64,000 bases of DNA from an uncultured Solirubrobacterales bacterium (GTDB lineage: Bacteria; Actinomycetota; Thermoleophilia; Solirubrobacterales; 70-9): positions 1-64,000 of the forward strand of contig CAJAIJ010000057.1 in the NCBI GenBank assembly GCA_903939845.1, read 5' to 3'. A program made the translations under genes and the position numbers. This document shows, one piece after another, positions 45,570-54,436 of the stretch (positions are counted from its first letter, which is position 1; each line of letters begins with the position of its first letter). The notes under the pieces are model-generated. The model ran no database searches. It saw nothing but the letters and a program-made list of their open reading frames with translations, and had not been told where the DNA came from.

Positions 45570-46271
45570 GAACAAACTGGCGCTCGAACGCTCAATCTCC
45601 TACCGGGACAAAAGATTCAGCACAGCACCTTGGCTCGTCCAAATGCTGCTCCAAAGCTTGCAGGACACAGTCGACGTGATCGCCGACCAAACTCAAGCCC
45701 TCGGTGGTCCGATGACCGACGCGTTTGCGCGACGCCGAGCAGTTGAACTTCCACCCGATTATCCACACGGAAAGCATCGTCCTGAGCGTGAAGGATTTCT
45801 TCGCGTTCACGAGCGCCTCCGGACACGCCCCCGCGCATCGAACGCCTCCGACCATCCACCTATACGGGCCGAAACGACCGCGGCGAAGAGACCGACGGAA
45901 AACGGCACTCCCGCCGACGGGGTACTGGTCCCGGCGATCTACCGCACCTAGCGCTGGCTGCTTGTGTCCAGCTATCCTGCGACGACACACGGCAGGTGCC
46001 TGCCAAGCCCTGAGCAGACCCAATCCCCGCTTGGCTCCGGCTCTTGAGGGCATCCTCTCCCGGCAGTTTTGGGTCCCGTGGAACGGGTGGCATTCCGCTG
46101 ATTCGCCGCAATCTGTTTCGGGCTTGTGGCCTTTGGCTTCGTGAAGGCTTTCTCTCGGCACCGTGGCGAATCGATCGTCCAAGTTCCTCGGCCACTTTCG
46201 GGACAGTGCGACGGTGGCCGTGCCACCTTGATGGCGCGGCGGTAACTTGGGCGACACCATCGCCCGCCCGA
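45570..46271. other. Gene-poor right end of the island
   Basis: About 700 bases without a convincing gene. On the minus strand at 46059-46118 one frame reads KQIAANQRNATRSTGPKTAG, which closely resembles the N-terminus of a widespread hypothetical family whose members carry ANRxNAxxSTGPKT. The frame then breaks, with fragments in the other two frames, so it looks like a decayed gene. Confidence 0.45.
46059..46118 (-). pseudogene. Fragment of ANRRNA-STGPKT family protein
   Basis: Twenty codons read KQIAANQRNATRSTGPKTAG. This motif is the conserved start of an uncharacterised bacterial family that I recall from many genomes. No full-length frame follows; the continuation is scattered over frames up to about 45600. 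The function is unknown, and it may be a relic of the element's original cargo. Confidence 0.4.
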
Positions 46272-46306
46272 AAACACAAAACCCCCTGGCGAGAGGGGGC
46301 GGTGTG
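46272..46306 (-). terminator. Terminator downstream of tRNA-fMet
   Basis: On the minus strand CCCCC, loop TCTCGCCA and GGGGG are followed by TTTTGTGTTTT; outer ACAC/GTGT can extend the stem. It was brought in by the island and now terminates the reconstituted tRNA gene. Confidence 0.75.
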
Positions 46307-46320
46307 TCGGCCTTGCGGCC

Positions 46321-46395
<75 letters not shown>

Positions 46396-46468
46396 GCGGA
46401 CTCGCGATTCTAGCACCGGTTCGCCGCTGCCCTGTCGGGTCTCTGGGCGGCAAGGGAAATCGCGCCGG

Positions 46469-47233
46469 CTACCAGGTCTGCTCGGTGGGCTGGATCAGGA
46501 CCTCGTTGACCGAGACATGCTTCGGGCGGGTCACCGCCCAGAGGATCGAGTCGGCGATGTCTTCGGCCTGAAGCGGCTCGATCGCCCCGATCGCCTGCTT
46601 GACGCCCTCACGGAGACCGTCCCGGATGTGGTCGGTGAGCTCGGTCGCGACGATGCCCGGCTCGATCAGGGTCGATCTGACTCCCTCGGTAGTGAGCTCC
46701 TGCCTGAGTGCCTCGCTCACGGCCCCCACCCCGTGCTTGGTCAGGTTGTAGACGCCCATTCCGGCCCGTGCCTTCCGACCGGCGACGGAGCTGATGTTGA
46801 CCAGATCTGCCACCCCTCTCGCCGCATCATCCGCCGCCGCCCTCAGGTGGGGGATGGCGGCGTGGGTGATGTAGAGCAGGCCCTTCAGGTTGACGTCGAT
46901 CATCCGGTCCCACTCCTCGGAAGGGGCGTCTGCCATGGGACCGAGCAACATCACGCCGGCATTGTTGACGACGATGTCCAATCGGCCCAGTCCGGCGACT
47001 GTCTCCCCGACCGCCGCGATGGCCTGCTCCTGGTCGGTGATGTCGGCTTCGATCGCCAGGGCCCTCCCGCCCGACCCTTCGACCTTCGAGGCCAGCGCCT
47101 CCAGCCGCTCCCGTCTCCTTGCGACCAGGGCGACCGCAGCACCCTCTCCGGCAAGGGCGATCGCCGTCGCCTCGCCTATTCCGCTGCTTGCGCCGGTGAC
47201 AAGGGCGACGGTCCCATCGAGTTTGTCCGACAT
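46469..47233 (-). CDS. Short-chain dehydrogenase/reductase (SDR)
   Basis: A 254-residue classical SDR. The cofactor site is ALVTGASSGIGEATAIAL, followed by NNAGVMLLGP, catalytic Ser in VNISSVAGRKA and YxxxK in YNLTKHGVGA. The basic residues in ALVARRRERLEAL suggest NADP(H). The YNLTK form is typical of the clavaldehyde-dehydrogenase-like group. It starts MSDKLDGTVALV. The substrate is unknown. Confidence 0.9.
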   Translation of the reverse strand: MSDKLDGTVALVTGASSGIGEATAIALAGEGAAVALVARRRERLEALASKVEGSGGRALAIEADITDQEQAIAAVGETVAGLGRLDIVVNNAGVMLLGPMADAPSEEWDRMIDVNLKGLLYITHAAIPHLRAAADDAARGVADLVNISSVAGRKARAGMGVYNLTKHGVGAVSEALRQELTTEGVRSTLIEPGIVATELTDHIRDGLREGVKQAIGAIEPLQAEDIADSILWAVTRPKHVSVNEVLIQPTEQTW

Positions 47234-47319
47234 CGAATTCCTTTCCCCAGGGGTGGCGGGCCGACCGCCCGTCCTCGACTGAATCCCCAATCTACCGCTA
47301 CCGGTATAGCCTTCCGGCC

Positions 47320-48273
47320 TTGCCCTCCGACTCCCCCAGTCCGGCCGATCCGACAAGGGTCGCAATCATCGACATCGGCACCAACTCGACCCGGATCCTG
47401 GTCGCCGACGTATCCGGGAACCGTGTCGACGAGGTGGAGCGAATCTCGACAGTGACCAGGCTGGGCCGCGGGGTCGACCACTCCGGAACGCTCTCGCCGG
47501 AGGCGATCGAGGATGTCTGCGAAGCGATAGCCGGATATCTGGAACTCGTCGAGACGCTCGGAGCCACCCGGACCCGGGTCGTCGCCACCAGCGCCGTCAG
47601 GGATGCCTCGAACGCCGATGCCTTCACGGCCGAGCTGAGGGAGCGCTTCGACCTCATCACAGACGTCATCTCGGGCGACGAAGAGGCCAGGCTCACCTAC
47701 CGAGGGGCGATATCGGGACGGTCCGACACGGATCCCCTCCTCGTGCTCGACATCGGCGGCGGCTCGACCGAGTTGATCGTGGGCGAGGGAGACATCATGC
47801 TCTTTCACACCTCGATGCAGGCCGGCGTGGTTCGTCACACCGAGCGGTTCATCACCTCCGATCCGCCCGATCCGGCCGAACTCGAGAACCTGGCGGCCGA
47901 CATCGCCCGCCTGATCGCCGAGGTGCTCGAAGGGGAAGATCTCCCCGCGATCCATGAGGCCGTCGGGGTCGCGGGCACACCGTCGTCACTGGCTGCCGTC
48001 GACCTCTCCCTCGAGCCCTACGATCCGGAGGCCGTCGAGGGTCACCCGATCCCGATCGGGGTCGCCCAGAAGTGGCTTTCACGCCTGGCCGCGATGCCGC
48101 TTTCCGAGAGGCGCGAGGTGACCGGACTCCATCCGGCCAGGGCCGAGGCACTGGTCGCCGGCCTGGTCATCCTGATCGAGGTGATGCGGTCCTTTTCCCT
48201 GGACGAGATCCTGGTCTCGGAGCACGACATCCTCTACGGATGTGCGATCGAGGCCGCCTCTCTCGGGGCCTGA
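47320..48273 (+). CDS. Ppx/GppA family exopolyphosphatase
   Basis: A 317-residue protein with the ASKHA phosphate-1 motif AIIDIGTNSTRILVADV, then AVRDASNADAF, the Glu of SGDEEARLTYRGA and phosphate-2 LVLDIGGGSTELIVGEG. It is the short actinobacterial type (Rv1026-like) lacking the C-terminal HD domain, and would hydrolyse polyphosphate or pppGpp. The start is TTG 47320; no better start lies nearby. In other actinobacteria it is linked to the eno-ftsB cluster, which here is 11 kb away. Confidence 0.9.
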   Translation: MPSDSPSPADPTRVAIIDIGTNSTRILVADVSGNRVDEVERISTVTRLGRGVDHSGTLSPEAIEDVCEAIAGYLELVETLGATRTRVVATSAVRDASNADAFTAELRERFDLITDVISGDEEARLTYRGAISGRSDTDPLLVLDIGGGSTELIVGEGDIMLFHTSMQAGVVRHTERFITSDPPDPAELENLAADIARLIAEVLEGEDLPAIHEAVGVAGTPSSLAAVDLSLEPYDPEAVEGHPIPIGVAQKWLSRLAAMPLSERREVTGLHPARAEALVAGLVILIEVMRSFSLDEILVSEHDILYGCAIEAASLGA

Positions 48274-48285
48274 CTCCGGGAGTGC

Positions 48286-49689
48286 TCAGTCGGGAAGCTC
48301 GAGAATGCGGGTCTTCTCGGCCGCAAACTCGTCGTCGCTCAGGACTCCGGTCTCATGAAGGTTCCCGAGCTTTTCGAGCTGCTCCAGCCGGGTTCCTTCA
48401 CCACCGGTCTTCGGAACGACCGCGGTAGGTGCCTCTGACCCCTTCCGGGCATGGCTTCCTGCCTCAGCCCTGCGCCGCTCGATCGCTGCCTTGCCAGGTA
48501 TCTCGCGTGGCCTCTTGTCCCACAGTCCCTTGAACTTGTCCTTCGTGCGCGTTCGGAACTCGCCCAGGGACGAGAAATCGGCATCGGGGTATTCCGCGAC
48601 CAGCTGTTTCCTGAACATCACCGTCGCGATTCCGACCAGGATCACGATCGCCAGGCGGACGATGAAGCTGCGAGCATCACTCACTCCGAAGAGAAGGAAG
48701 CCGAGGGCGGCCAGACCGAGCAGGCCGAAGCTGATGCCGGGGTAGCGGCCGAAGGCCACCGCCAGATGCTCACGGCTCGAACGGGCTGCCGAGTTGGGCG
48801 ATGCGAGCCAGGACAGGAACACCAGGAAGATCGCCCCGATGATCACCGACCAGGCAAAGGATTTGAGCAGCTCGGTCCCTATCCCGTAGGCGGCCGTTGC
48901 AGCGGCCTCGAGGTCCGGTGGCGCGAGCTGGCCTACCACGAAACCGCTGCCTGCCGCCCGGATTATCAGCACTACGGCTGCAGCCAGGATCAGTGCTGCG
49001 GCCAGCCACAGGAAGGTGATCCAGCGATAACCCTTCGAGAGCAGCAACGCAAGTCCGATCAAAAGCACCACCGCCAGAGAGAAGATGAGGGCCGAGCCCT
49101 GAATGGCTCCGGCGACCGTCTGGACCGTGGAGAGCTGACTGGAGTCGAGGATCCTCACCGACCCGACCGAAGCCGGGATGTTCTGCTCGGCCTGCTTGGC
49201 GAGACCGATCTGGGCCGCGATTTCGATGATCAGCGGTCTCAGCTGCAGGTCGACCTGGCCATTGCCCGTGGTCAGGACCTGACTCTTGTTGTCGATCACA
49301 TCCATCAGGGTCTGGTGGGCGGCAACGTTTGCCCTCTGCCAGACGTCCTGGATCTGGGGCAGAGCAAGGGCCTGCTGGGCTCCCTGGCCTGCAACCTGCC
49401 TCAGCCCGCCGGCCGCGATCCCCGAGAAGCCCTTGAAGTCGGTGGGCAGGAAGCTCTTGATCTCGGCCTCGACGTCCACGTTGGCGTAGAGCTCTTCGAC
49501 CGCATAGTCGGCAACGGCCGATTGGATCTCGGGGTTCTGGAGCATCTCGACCGAGGTCTGTCCCCACTGCTCGGTGTTCAGGAGCTGGCTATCCAGCCAG
49601 CTGGTCAGGATCGCGAAGATCCCGAACAGGCCGACCAGGAACGTGATCAGCTTGACCCAGCCACTGTGGGGGCGTGCGTTGGCGCTCAT
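48286..49689 (-). CDS. Membrane protein with C-terminal SHOCT-like domain
   Basis: A 467-residue protein. One N-terminal helix precedes a long extracytoplasmic domain (residues 35-205, with SVEMLQNPEIQSAVADYAVE). Then come about five helices, a basic cytoplasmic region and a final SHOCT motif (LEQLEKLGNLHETGVLSDDE), a short oligomerisation/interaction helix pair. No enzyme family was recognised. It is convergent with ppx. Confidence 0.75.
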   Translation of the reverse strand: MSANARPHSGWVKLITFLVGLFGIFAILTSWLDSQLLNTEQWGQTSVEMLQNPEIQSAVADYAVEELYANVDVEAEIKSFLPTDFKGFSGIAAGGLRQVAGQGAQQALALPQIQDVWQRANVAAHQTLMDVIDNKSQVLTTGNGQVDLQLRPLIIEIAAQIGLAKQAEQNIPASVGSVRILDSSQLSTVQTVAGAIQGSALIFSLAVVLLIGLALLLSKGYRWITFLWLAAALILAAAVVLIIRAAGSGFVVGQLAPPDLEAAATAAYGIGTELLKSFAWSVIIGAIFLVFLSWLASPNSAARSSREHLAVAFGRYPGISFGLLGLAALGFLLFGVSDARSFIVRLAIVILVGIATVMFRKQLVAEYPDADFSSLGEFRTRTKDKFKGLWDKRPREIPGKAAIERRRAEAGSHARKGSEAPTAVVPKTGGEGTRLEQLEKLGNLHETGVLSDDEFAAEKTRILELPD

Positions 49690-49770
49690 GCAGCCTGCCC
49701 CTCCGGGAGATCTCTTCTACCTGCCATCGACGGCAGGCTACCGGTTGGAGGACCGAACCGGCCGATCCAG

Positions 49771-49855
49771 TGCCCGGAGCGGGATTCGAACCCGCACGCC
49801 CCTTGCGGGACACCGGCTTTTAAGGCCGCCGCGTCTACCGTTCCGCCATCCGGGC
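49771..49855 (-). tRNA. tRNA-Leu (UAA)
   Basis: Eighty-five bases with a long variable arm (GTGTCCCGCAAGGGGC region), as in tRNA-Leu. The acceptor GCCCGGA pairs with TCCGGGC with discriminator A. The anticodon loop CTTAAAA gives UAA. The T-arm is GCGGG-TTCGAAT-CCCGC. CCA is not encoded. Confidence 0.93.
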
Positions 49856-50014
49856 CCGACGATCCTAAGTCCTGACGGAGAGAACGAGGGTGTGGCGTCC
49901 GAATCCAGCCCCCAGAGCGGCATTCAGAGAAACAGAAACAAATCTTTATGAACCGCTACATCTCGGGTACTACGGTGTTCTACAGTTACCCTGCAACCAG
50001 TCACGAGGAGAGTC

Positions 50015-51463
50015 GTGGAAGCGTCAGCGCTAAGCACCGCCGCACAGAGAGGACTCCTTACCAGGCGTTCGCCCCTGCTCAAGATGAAGGGGGATGAACA
50101 GCTCATCGCCCTCGTCAGGTCCGGGAACCCCGGAGCCTTCGACGTGATCGTCGATCGCTACCAGGGCCGACTGCTCGGCTTCTGCCGTCAGATGGTCGGT
50201 TCGACCGAAGATGCAGAGGACGTGCTTCAGGAGGTCTTCGTCAATGCCTACAAGGCGATGATCGCCGACAACCGCGAGATCAACCTCCGCCCCTGGCTCT
50301 ACCGGATCGCCCGCAACCGCTCTCTCAACCACCTCCGCAAGCCGAAGGCCGACTGTCAGGAGTCGATGGACATGGTCCCGATGGTGGCAGCCGGCTCCAC
50401 CGCGGAGAAAGTCCAGAACCGCGAAGAGTTCAGGCAGCTGCTGACGGACGTATCGAAGCTTCCCGAAACCCAGCGCGCTGCTCTACTGCTGCGAGAGATC
50501 GACGCGATGAGCTACGAGGAGATCGCCGAGGCGATGGAGACGACCGTCCCCTCGGTCAAGTCCCTCCTGGTCCGGGCCCGGATCTCTCTGGCCGAGGCCA
50601 GCCAGGCCCGCATGCTGACCTGTGGCGAAGTGAAGGTCGAGCTGGCCGAGGCCGCCGAGGGCCTGACCAAGGTGTCTGGCCCGGTTCGCAAGCACGTCCG
50701 TGACTGCGAAGGCTGTGCAGATTTCAGGAAGCAGCTCAGATCCGACTCGAAGGTTCTGGCGATGATCATGCCGGTCGGTCCCATCCTCGCCCTCAAGGCC
50801 GCGCTCGCGGCCAAGATCGGTTTCGGAGGGGCCAGCACGGCCGGAGGCGCAGCGGGAGGCGCCGCCTCGGGCGCAGCAGGCGCCGCTGCCGGAGGGGCCG
50901 GAGTGGCCGGTGCCGCAGCCGGCACGGCCGGAGCGGCCTCGGGAATCGGAGCCCTGACTAGCGCCGTCGGCTTCAAGGCAGTGGCCGGTGTCGTTACGGC
51001 CGCCGTCATTACCGCCGGCGCAGTCGAGGTCCAGCGGACTGTCACCACCGGTGATCCCGACAGGACGATCGCCGGCAGGACCGCCGACAAGCCTTCGCCC
51101 GGGGCGGTCCCGGGTGATCCGACGGCGACGGACGCTTCCGATGAGGCACCGATCGTCGTGATGAACGTCCCGGTCGAAGGTGACGTAGCTCCGGTCGCAG
51201 AGACGCTCCCCGCCCCCGAACCGGCATCAGCCCCGGTGGTCGAGGATGGCGGAGTCGAGGTCTCGCAGGCAGGGGCTTCGGATGGATCTTCGCTCGAGGG
51301 TTCGGCCGTCGACCTCCCGCCGACATCCGAACCGATCGCACCGCCAATGGAGGAACCGACTCCGGTCCCGCCGACCGACGGCTCCGAGGTCACGCCTCCG
51401 GCCCCGATCGAGCCGGCCCCGGTCCAGAACGCGGCAGCGCCGGTCGTCCCCACCGACGGCTGA
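50015..51463 (+). CDS. ECF sigma factor fused to zinc-finger, membrane helix and Pro-rich tail
   Basis: A 482-residue protein. Region 2 is FDVIVDRYQGRLLGFCRQMV and DAEDVLQEVFVNAYKAM; region 4 is LPETQRAALLLREIDAMSYE and AMETTVPSVKSLLVRAR. After residue 205 comes a putative anti-sigma zinc finger (CGEVKVELAEAAEG..., HVRDCEGC). Then follow a Gly/Ala-rich stretch with a possible membrane helix (about 310-345) and a Pro/Glu-rich extracellular-type tail. Sigma and its own regulator are thus in one chain. The start is GTG 50015. Confidence 0.85.
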   Translation: MEASALSTAAQRGLLTRRSPLLKMKGDEQLIALVRSGNPGAFDVIVDRYQGRLLGFCRQMVGSTEDAEDVLQEVFVNAYKAMIADNREINLRPWLYRIARNRSLNHLRKPKADCQESMDMVPMVAAGSTAEKVQNREEFRQLLTDVSKLPETQRAALLLREIDAMSYEEIAEAMETTVPSVKSLLVRARISLAEASQARMLTCGEVKVELAEAAEGLTKVSGPVRKHVRDCEGCADFRKQLRSDSKVLAMIMPVGPILALKAALAAKIGFGGASTAGGAAGGAASGAAGAAAGGAGVAGAAAGTAGAASGIGALTSAVGFKAVAGVVTAAVITAGAVEVQRTVTTGDPDRTIAGRTADKPSPGAVPGDPTATDASDEAPIVVMNVPVEGDVAPVAETLPAPEPASAPVVEDGGVEVSQAGASDGSSLEGSAVDLPPTSEPIAPPMEEPTPVPPTDGSEVTPPAPIEPAPVQNAAAPVVPTDG

Positions 51464-51514
51464 CCCGACTACCTACCGCTATCGGGTCGGGACGGCCCGG
51501 CCCGGCCCGGGGAC

Positions 51515-52225
51515 CTAGATCTCTCTGGTCTCCCCGGGTTCGAGCACCAGAGGTTCGATGCCTCTGTCTTCGAGATCGGCAGCGAAGGCCGCGACATCGG
51601 TCTCGATCGCCGGGAAGGTGTTGAAGTGGATCGGGACGACCCGCCTGGCGCCGGTCAGCTCGGCCGCATAGACCGCGTCGTGGCGATCCATCGTGTAGTG
51701 ACCTCCGATCGGAAGAAAGGCCAGGTCGACCTCATGGCGTCGGCCGATCATCTCCATGTCGCCGAACAGACAGGTGTCGCCGGCGTCGTAGAGCTTCCTG
51801 CCCCCCATCTCGATGATCAGCCCGGCTGCGGACCCGATCGTCACGCCCGAGGTCGGACTGAAGGGATGCTCCGACGAACCCGGGGCCGTATTGGTATGGA
51901 AGGCCTGAACGAGCTTGATCGAGCCCCAGTCGAAGGCGACCGTGCCTCCGAGGTTGGGGTCGTGGAGGTTCTCGACTCCCTGCTCCTCGAGCCAGTTGGC
52001 CAGCTCCACGATCGCCACGCACTCTGCCCCCGTCCGGCCCGCCACCGCGACCACGTCTGCGACGTGATCGGCGTGCCCATGGGTGAGGGCGATGTGGGTC
52101 GGCGAGACATCGTCGGCGGTGACGACAGCCTTAGGGTTGTTGGGGGCGAGGAAAGGATCGACCAGAAGGGTTGCCTGGCCGTCAGAGAGCTCGAAGCAGG
52201 AATGCCCGTGATACCTCAGTTCCAT
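51515..52225 (-). CDS. UPF0173 family metal-dependent hydrolase
   Basis: A 236-residue metallo-beta-lactamase-fold protein. It has MELRYHGHSCFEL, the zinc motif LTHGHADHVADVV, the Asp in LYDAGDTCLFGDM and a late His in VVPIHFNTFP. The order is as in the UPF0173/YtkL family, whose physiological substrate is not settled. The following gene starts 10 bases after... its own stop on the same strand lies upstream, so the two may be cotranscribed. Confidence 0.87.
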   Translation of the reverse strand: MELRYHGHSCFELSDGQATLLVDPFLAPNNPKAVVTADDVSPTHIALTHGHADHVADVVAVAGRTGAECVAIVELANWLEEQGVENLHDPNLGGTVAFDWGSIKLVQAFHTNTAPGSSEHPFSPTSGVTIGSAAGLIIEMGGRKLYDAGDTCLFGDMEMIGRRHEVDLAFLPIGGHYTMDRHDAVYAAELTGARRVVPIHFNTFPAIETDVAAFAADLEDRGIEPLVLEPGETREI

Positions 52226-52239
52226 CTACTGCCTCCCGT

Positions 52240-52635
52240 CTAGTCGTCTTCTTCCGGAGCGGGATCCTCGTGATCGTCGGGGCCGTCTTCCTCCGACCCG
52301 GGATCCTCGATCAGCTCCGCTCTGAGCGCCCAGCCTACCGCGACGCCGACCAGCATCCCGATGTTTGTCTCTTCGGTCAGGAGCGACCTCAGCGCCTCTA
52401 TCCGGGCCTGCTCGTCCGGCATGGTCGCGACCTTCAGGGTCTCGGCTTCATGCGGTTCGCCGAACCAGCCGCCGCTGTCCAGGGCCTCTGCCAGCAGGGT
52501 CCTTAGTTCGGGTGCGACCGAGGCGATCACCCTCTCGGCCTCGGCCAGCCTCTCCCCTGACCTGATCCTCTCGATCGCGGCCCGGAGGAGGTCGTCAGAG
52601 GCCGATTCAGGACCTTCTGTGGGATCCACGCTCAA
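52240..52635 (-). CDS. Small acidic hypothetical protein
   Basis: A 131-residue protein rich in Glu/Ala helices (LLRAAIERIRSGERLAEAER, LRTLLAEALDSGGWFGEPHE), with one hydrophobic stretch IGMLVGVAVGWALRAELIED and an Asp/Glu tail. The TTG start overlaps the rhomboid-like gene's stop (TTGA, 52632-52635); GTG 52629 is the alternative. No family was recognised. Confidence 0.6.
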   Translation of the reverse strand: MSVDPTEGPESASDDLLRAAIERIRSGERLAEAERVIASVAPELRTLLAEALDSGGWFGEPHEAETLKVATMPDEQARIEALRSLLTEETNIGMLVGVAVGWALRAELIEDPGSEEDGPDDHEDPAPEEDD

Positions 52636-53381
52636 CGGGCCGCCCTCCTTCCGGCGAGACCGGCGATCGCTCCGACTGCGCCTCCGATCGGTGCGGCCCA
52701 AGGGCTTACTCCGAAAGCAAAGAGCGGCAGCAGGACTATCGCGATGGCAGCGATGGCGACCGGAATCCAGTCGAGATCCCCGCCAGTGCCGGAGTGATCG
52801 GCCTTCGCGGTAACCCACCAGGCGGCGACCGCGCCGAGCGCCAGCCCGTTGCCGGCGGCCAGAACGGTCTCTGCTCCCCTTTGGTCTTCGATCGCAAAGG
52901 CCCCGAGCAGCCCGAGTGATCCGCAGGCCATCAGCAGGACCAGGGTCGGGAAGGTGCCCAACCGCTCCTCCAGGCCGGGGCCGAAGAGCAGTGTCACCAG
53001 AGCGATCGCGAACAGGAGGCCGGCATCGTCGTAAACGAACGGGGCCGTGATGAATCGCCACCACTCGGTCTCGGAAGGAACCACCAGCGCGCCCATCTCG
53101 ACCTCGCCGCGCTCGAGCAGAGTGCCGGCGACCAGCATCACGGCCGGCACGATCACGAGTAGCAGCGAGGCCCATGGCCGCCCCGAGTAGTCGGGGAGGC
53201 TCGGCCTCATCCCACGCAGCCGCTGCCTCGCTGAAGGTCTGGCCTCCAGGCCCTCCCCCTTGCGCTCCAGCTGGGGTGCCCTCTTCCTGATCCGCGCCCC
53301 GCAATACGGGCACTCGGTCACATACGGGCTGACCTCGCTGCCGCAGGATTTGCAGACGACCTGTAGTTCGGTTTCCTCCAT
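52632..53381 (-). CDS. Rhomboid-like membrane protein with zinc ribbon
   Basis: A 249-residue protein. A zinc ribbon (VCKSCGSEVSPYVTECPYCG) at residues 9-30 is followed by a basic linker and about six helices laid out like rhomboids (TEWWRFITAPFVYDDAG corresponds to the rhomboid WR motif region). The place of the catalytic GxSG reads GNGLALGA, so Ser is missing. It is probably an inactive rhomboid (pseudoprotease). It starts MEETELQVV. Confidence 0.75.
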   Translation of the reverse strand: MEETELQVVCKSCGSEVSPYVTECPYCGARIRKRAPQLERKGEGLEARPSARQRLRGMRPSLPDYSGRPWASLLLVIVPAVMLVAGTLLERGEVEMGALVVPSETEWWRFITAPFVYDDAGLLFAIALVTLLFGPGLEERLGTFPTLVLLMACGSLGLLGAFAIEDQRGAETVLAAGNGLALGAVAAWWVTAKADHSGTGGDLDWIPVAIAAIAIVLLPLFAFGVSPWAAPIGGAVGAIAGLAGRRAAR

Positions 53382-53490
53382 GGCTCGATCTCGGTGACCG
53401 AGGATAGCCGCCCCGGCGTAGTCGCCCTGCCGGTGGCATACTGAAAAGGCAACTGAGAACCCCAAGAGACCGACGAGGAGCGAGAACGAG

Positions 53491-54411
53491 ATGGAAGCCG
53501 GAAGCGTCACCGAACAGAAGTCCCTGCTGGAGCGGCTGCCGGCCGGAAAGAAGGCAAGGCTCCACCGGATGCTCTACGAGTTCGGACCTGGCAACGGAAC
53601 CCTGATGCTGCTGCCGATAGACCAGGGCATCGAGCACGGCCCTCGCGACTTCTTCCCGAATCCGGCCTCCAAGGACCCGGACTACCAGTTCCGCCTCGCG
53701 GCAGAGGCCGGATATTCGGCAATCGCATGCCAGATCGGTATGGCCGAGAAGTACTACCCCGACTACGCCGGACAGGTTCCCCTCATCCTCAAGGTCAACG
53801 CCAAGACCGACATCCCGTCTTCTGCTCACGCCTTTTCGGCCTGCAACGCCTCGGTCGAGGACGCTGTCCGTCTCGGCGCCGATGCCATCGGCTACACGCT
53901 CTACGTAGGATCACCCCGTCAGGACGAGGATCTGGCCCAGCTTCGGGAGGTCCGTGAGGACTGCGACCGTTTCGGCATGCCATTGGTGATCTGGTCCTAC
54001 CCAAGGGGCGAGGCGATCGACGCCAAGGGCGGCGCCACCTCCTTCTACGCGATCGACTACGCGGCACGGCTCGCGATGGAAATGGGCGCCGACGTGGTCA
54101 AGATCAACATGCCGACGATCAACCCCGAGAAGGACCGGGATGCCCAGCCTCCCTACAACGAGATGGAGGTCACCGCAGACGAGGCGATGCGCCAGTGCGT
54201 CGAGTCGGCTGGCCGGGCTCTGGTCGTCCTCTCGGGCGGCTCGAAGGTCGATGACGAGACCGTCCTCGGTCACGCCCGTTCGGTCATGCAGGCCGGTGGA
54301 TCCGGCGTGATCTTCGGCCGGAACGTGTGGCAGCGCGAGTGGAACGATGCGCTCGAGATCATCGGGAAGATCAAGGAGACGCTGCTCGCGAACGTCTCCC
54401 GCACTCCCTGA
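53491..54411 (+). CDS. fbaB: Class I fructose-bisphosphate aldolase, DhnA/FbaB type
   Basis: A 306-residue Schiff-base aldolase. PIDQGIEHGPRDFFPNP is the conserved N-terminal substrate loop, ADVVKINMPTINPEKD holds the catalytic Lys, VVLSGGSKVDDET the phosphate site and GSGVIFGRNVWQRE the end of the barrel. It splits fructose-1,6-bisphosphate in glycolysis or gluconeogenesis. ATG 53491 follows CGAGGAGCGAGAACGAG. Enolase, another glycolytic gene, lies in the same region but is not linked. Confidence 0.92.
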   Translation: MEAGSVTEQKSLLERLPAGKKARLHRMLYEFGPGNGTLMLLPIDQGIEHGPRDFFPNPASKDPDYQFRLAAEAGYSAIACQIGMAEKYYPDYAGQVPLILKVNAKTDIPSSAHAFSACNASVEDAVRLGADAIGYTLYVGSPRQDEDLAQLREVREDCDRFGMPLVIWSYPRGEAIDAKGGATSFYAIDYAARLAMEMGADVVKINMPTINPEKDRDAQPPYNEMEVTADEAMRQCVESAGRALVVLSGGSKVDDETVLGHARSVMQAGGSGVIFGRNVWQREWNDALEIIGKIKETLLANVSRTP

Positions 54412-54436
54412 CGGTCACTTCCGGACCTTTTCCCAG

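Noticed and set aside
45592-46260. A 222-codon reverse frame at the right end of the island
   Set aside because: Its sequence lacks coding character, and the only recognisable motif (46059-46118) lies in a different frame.
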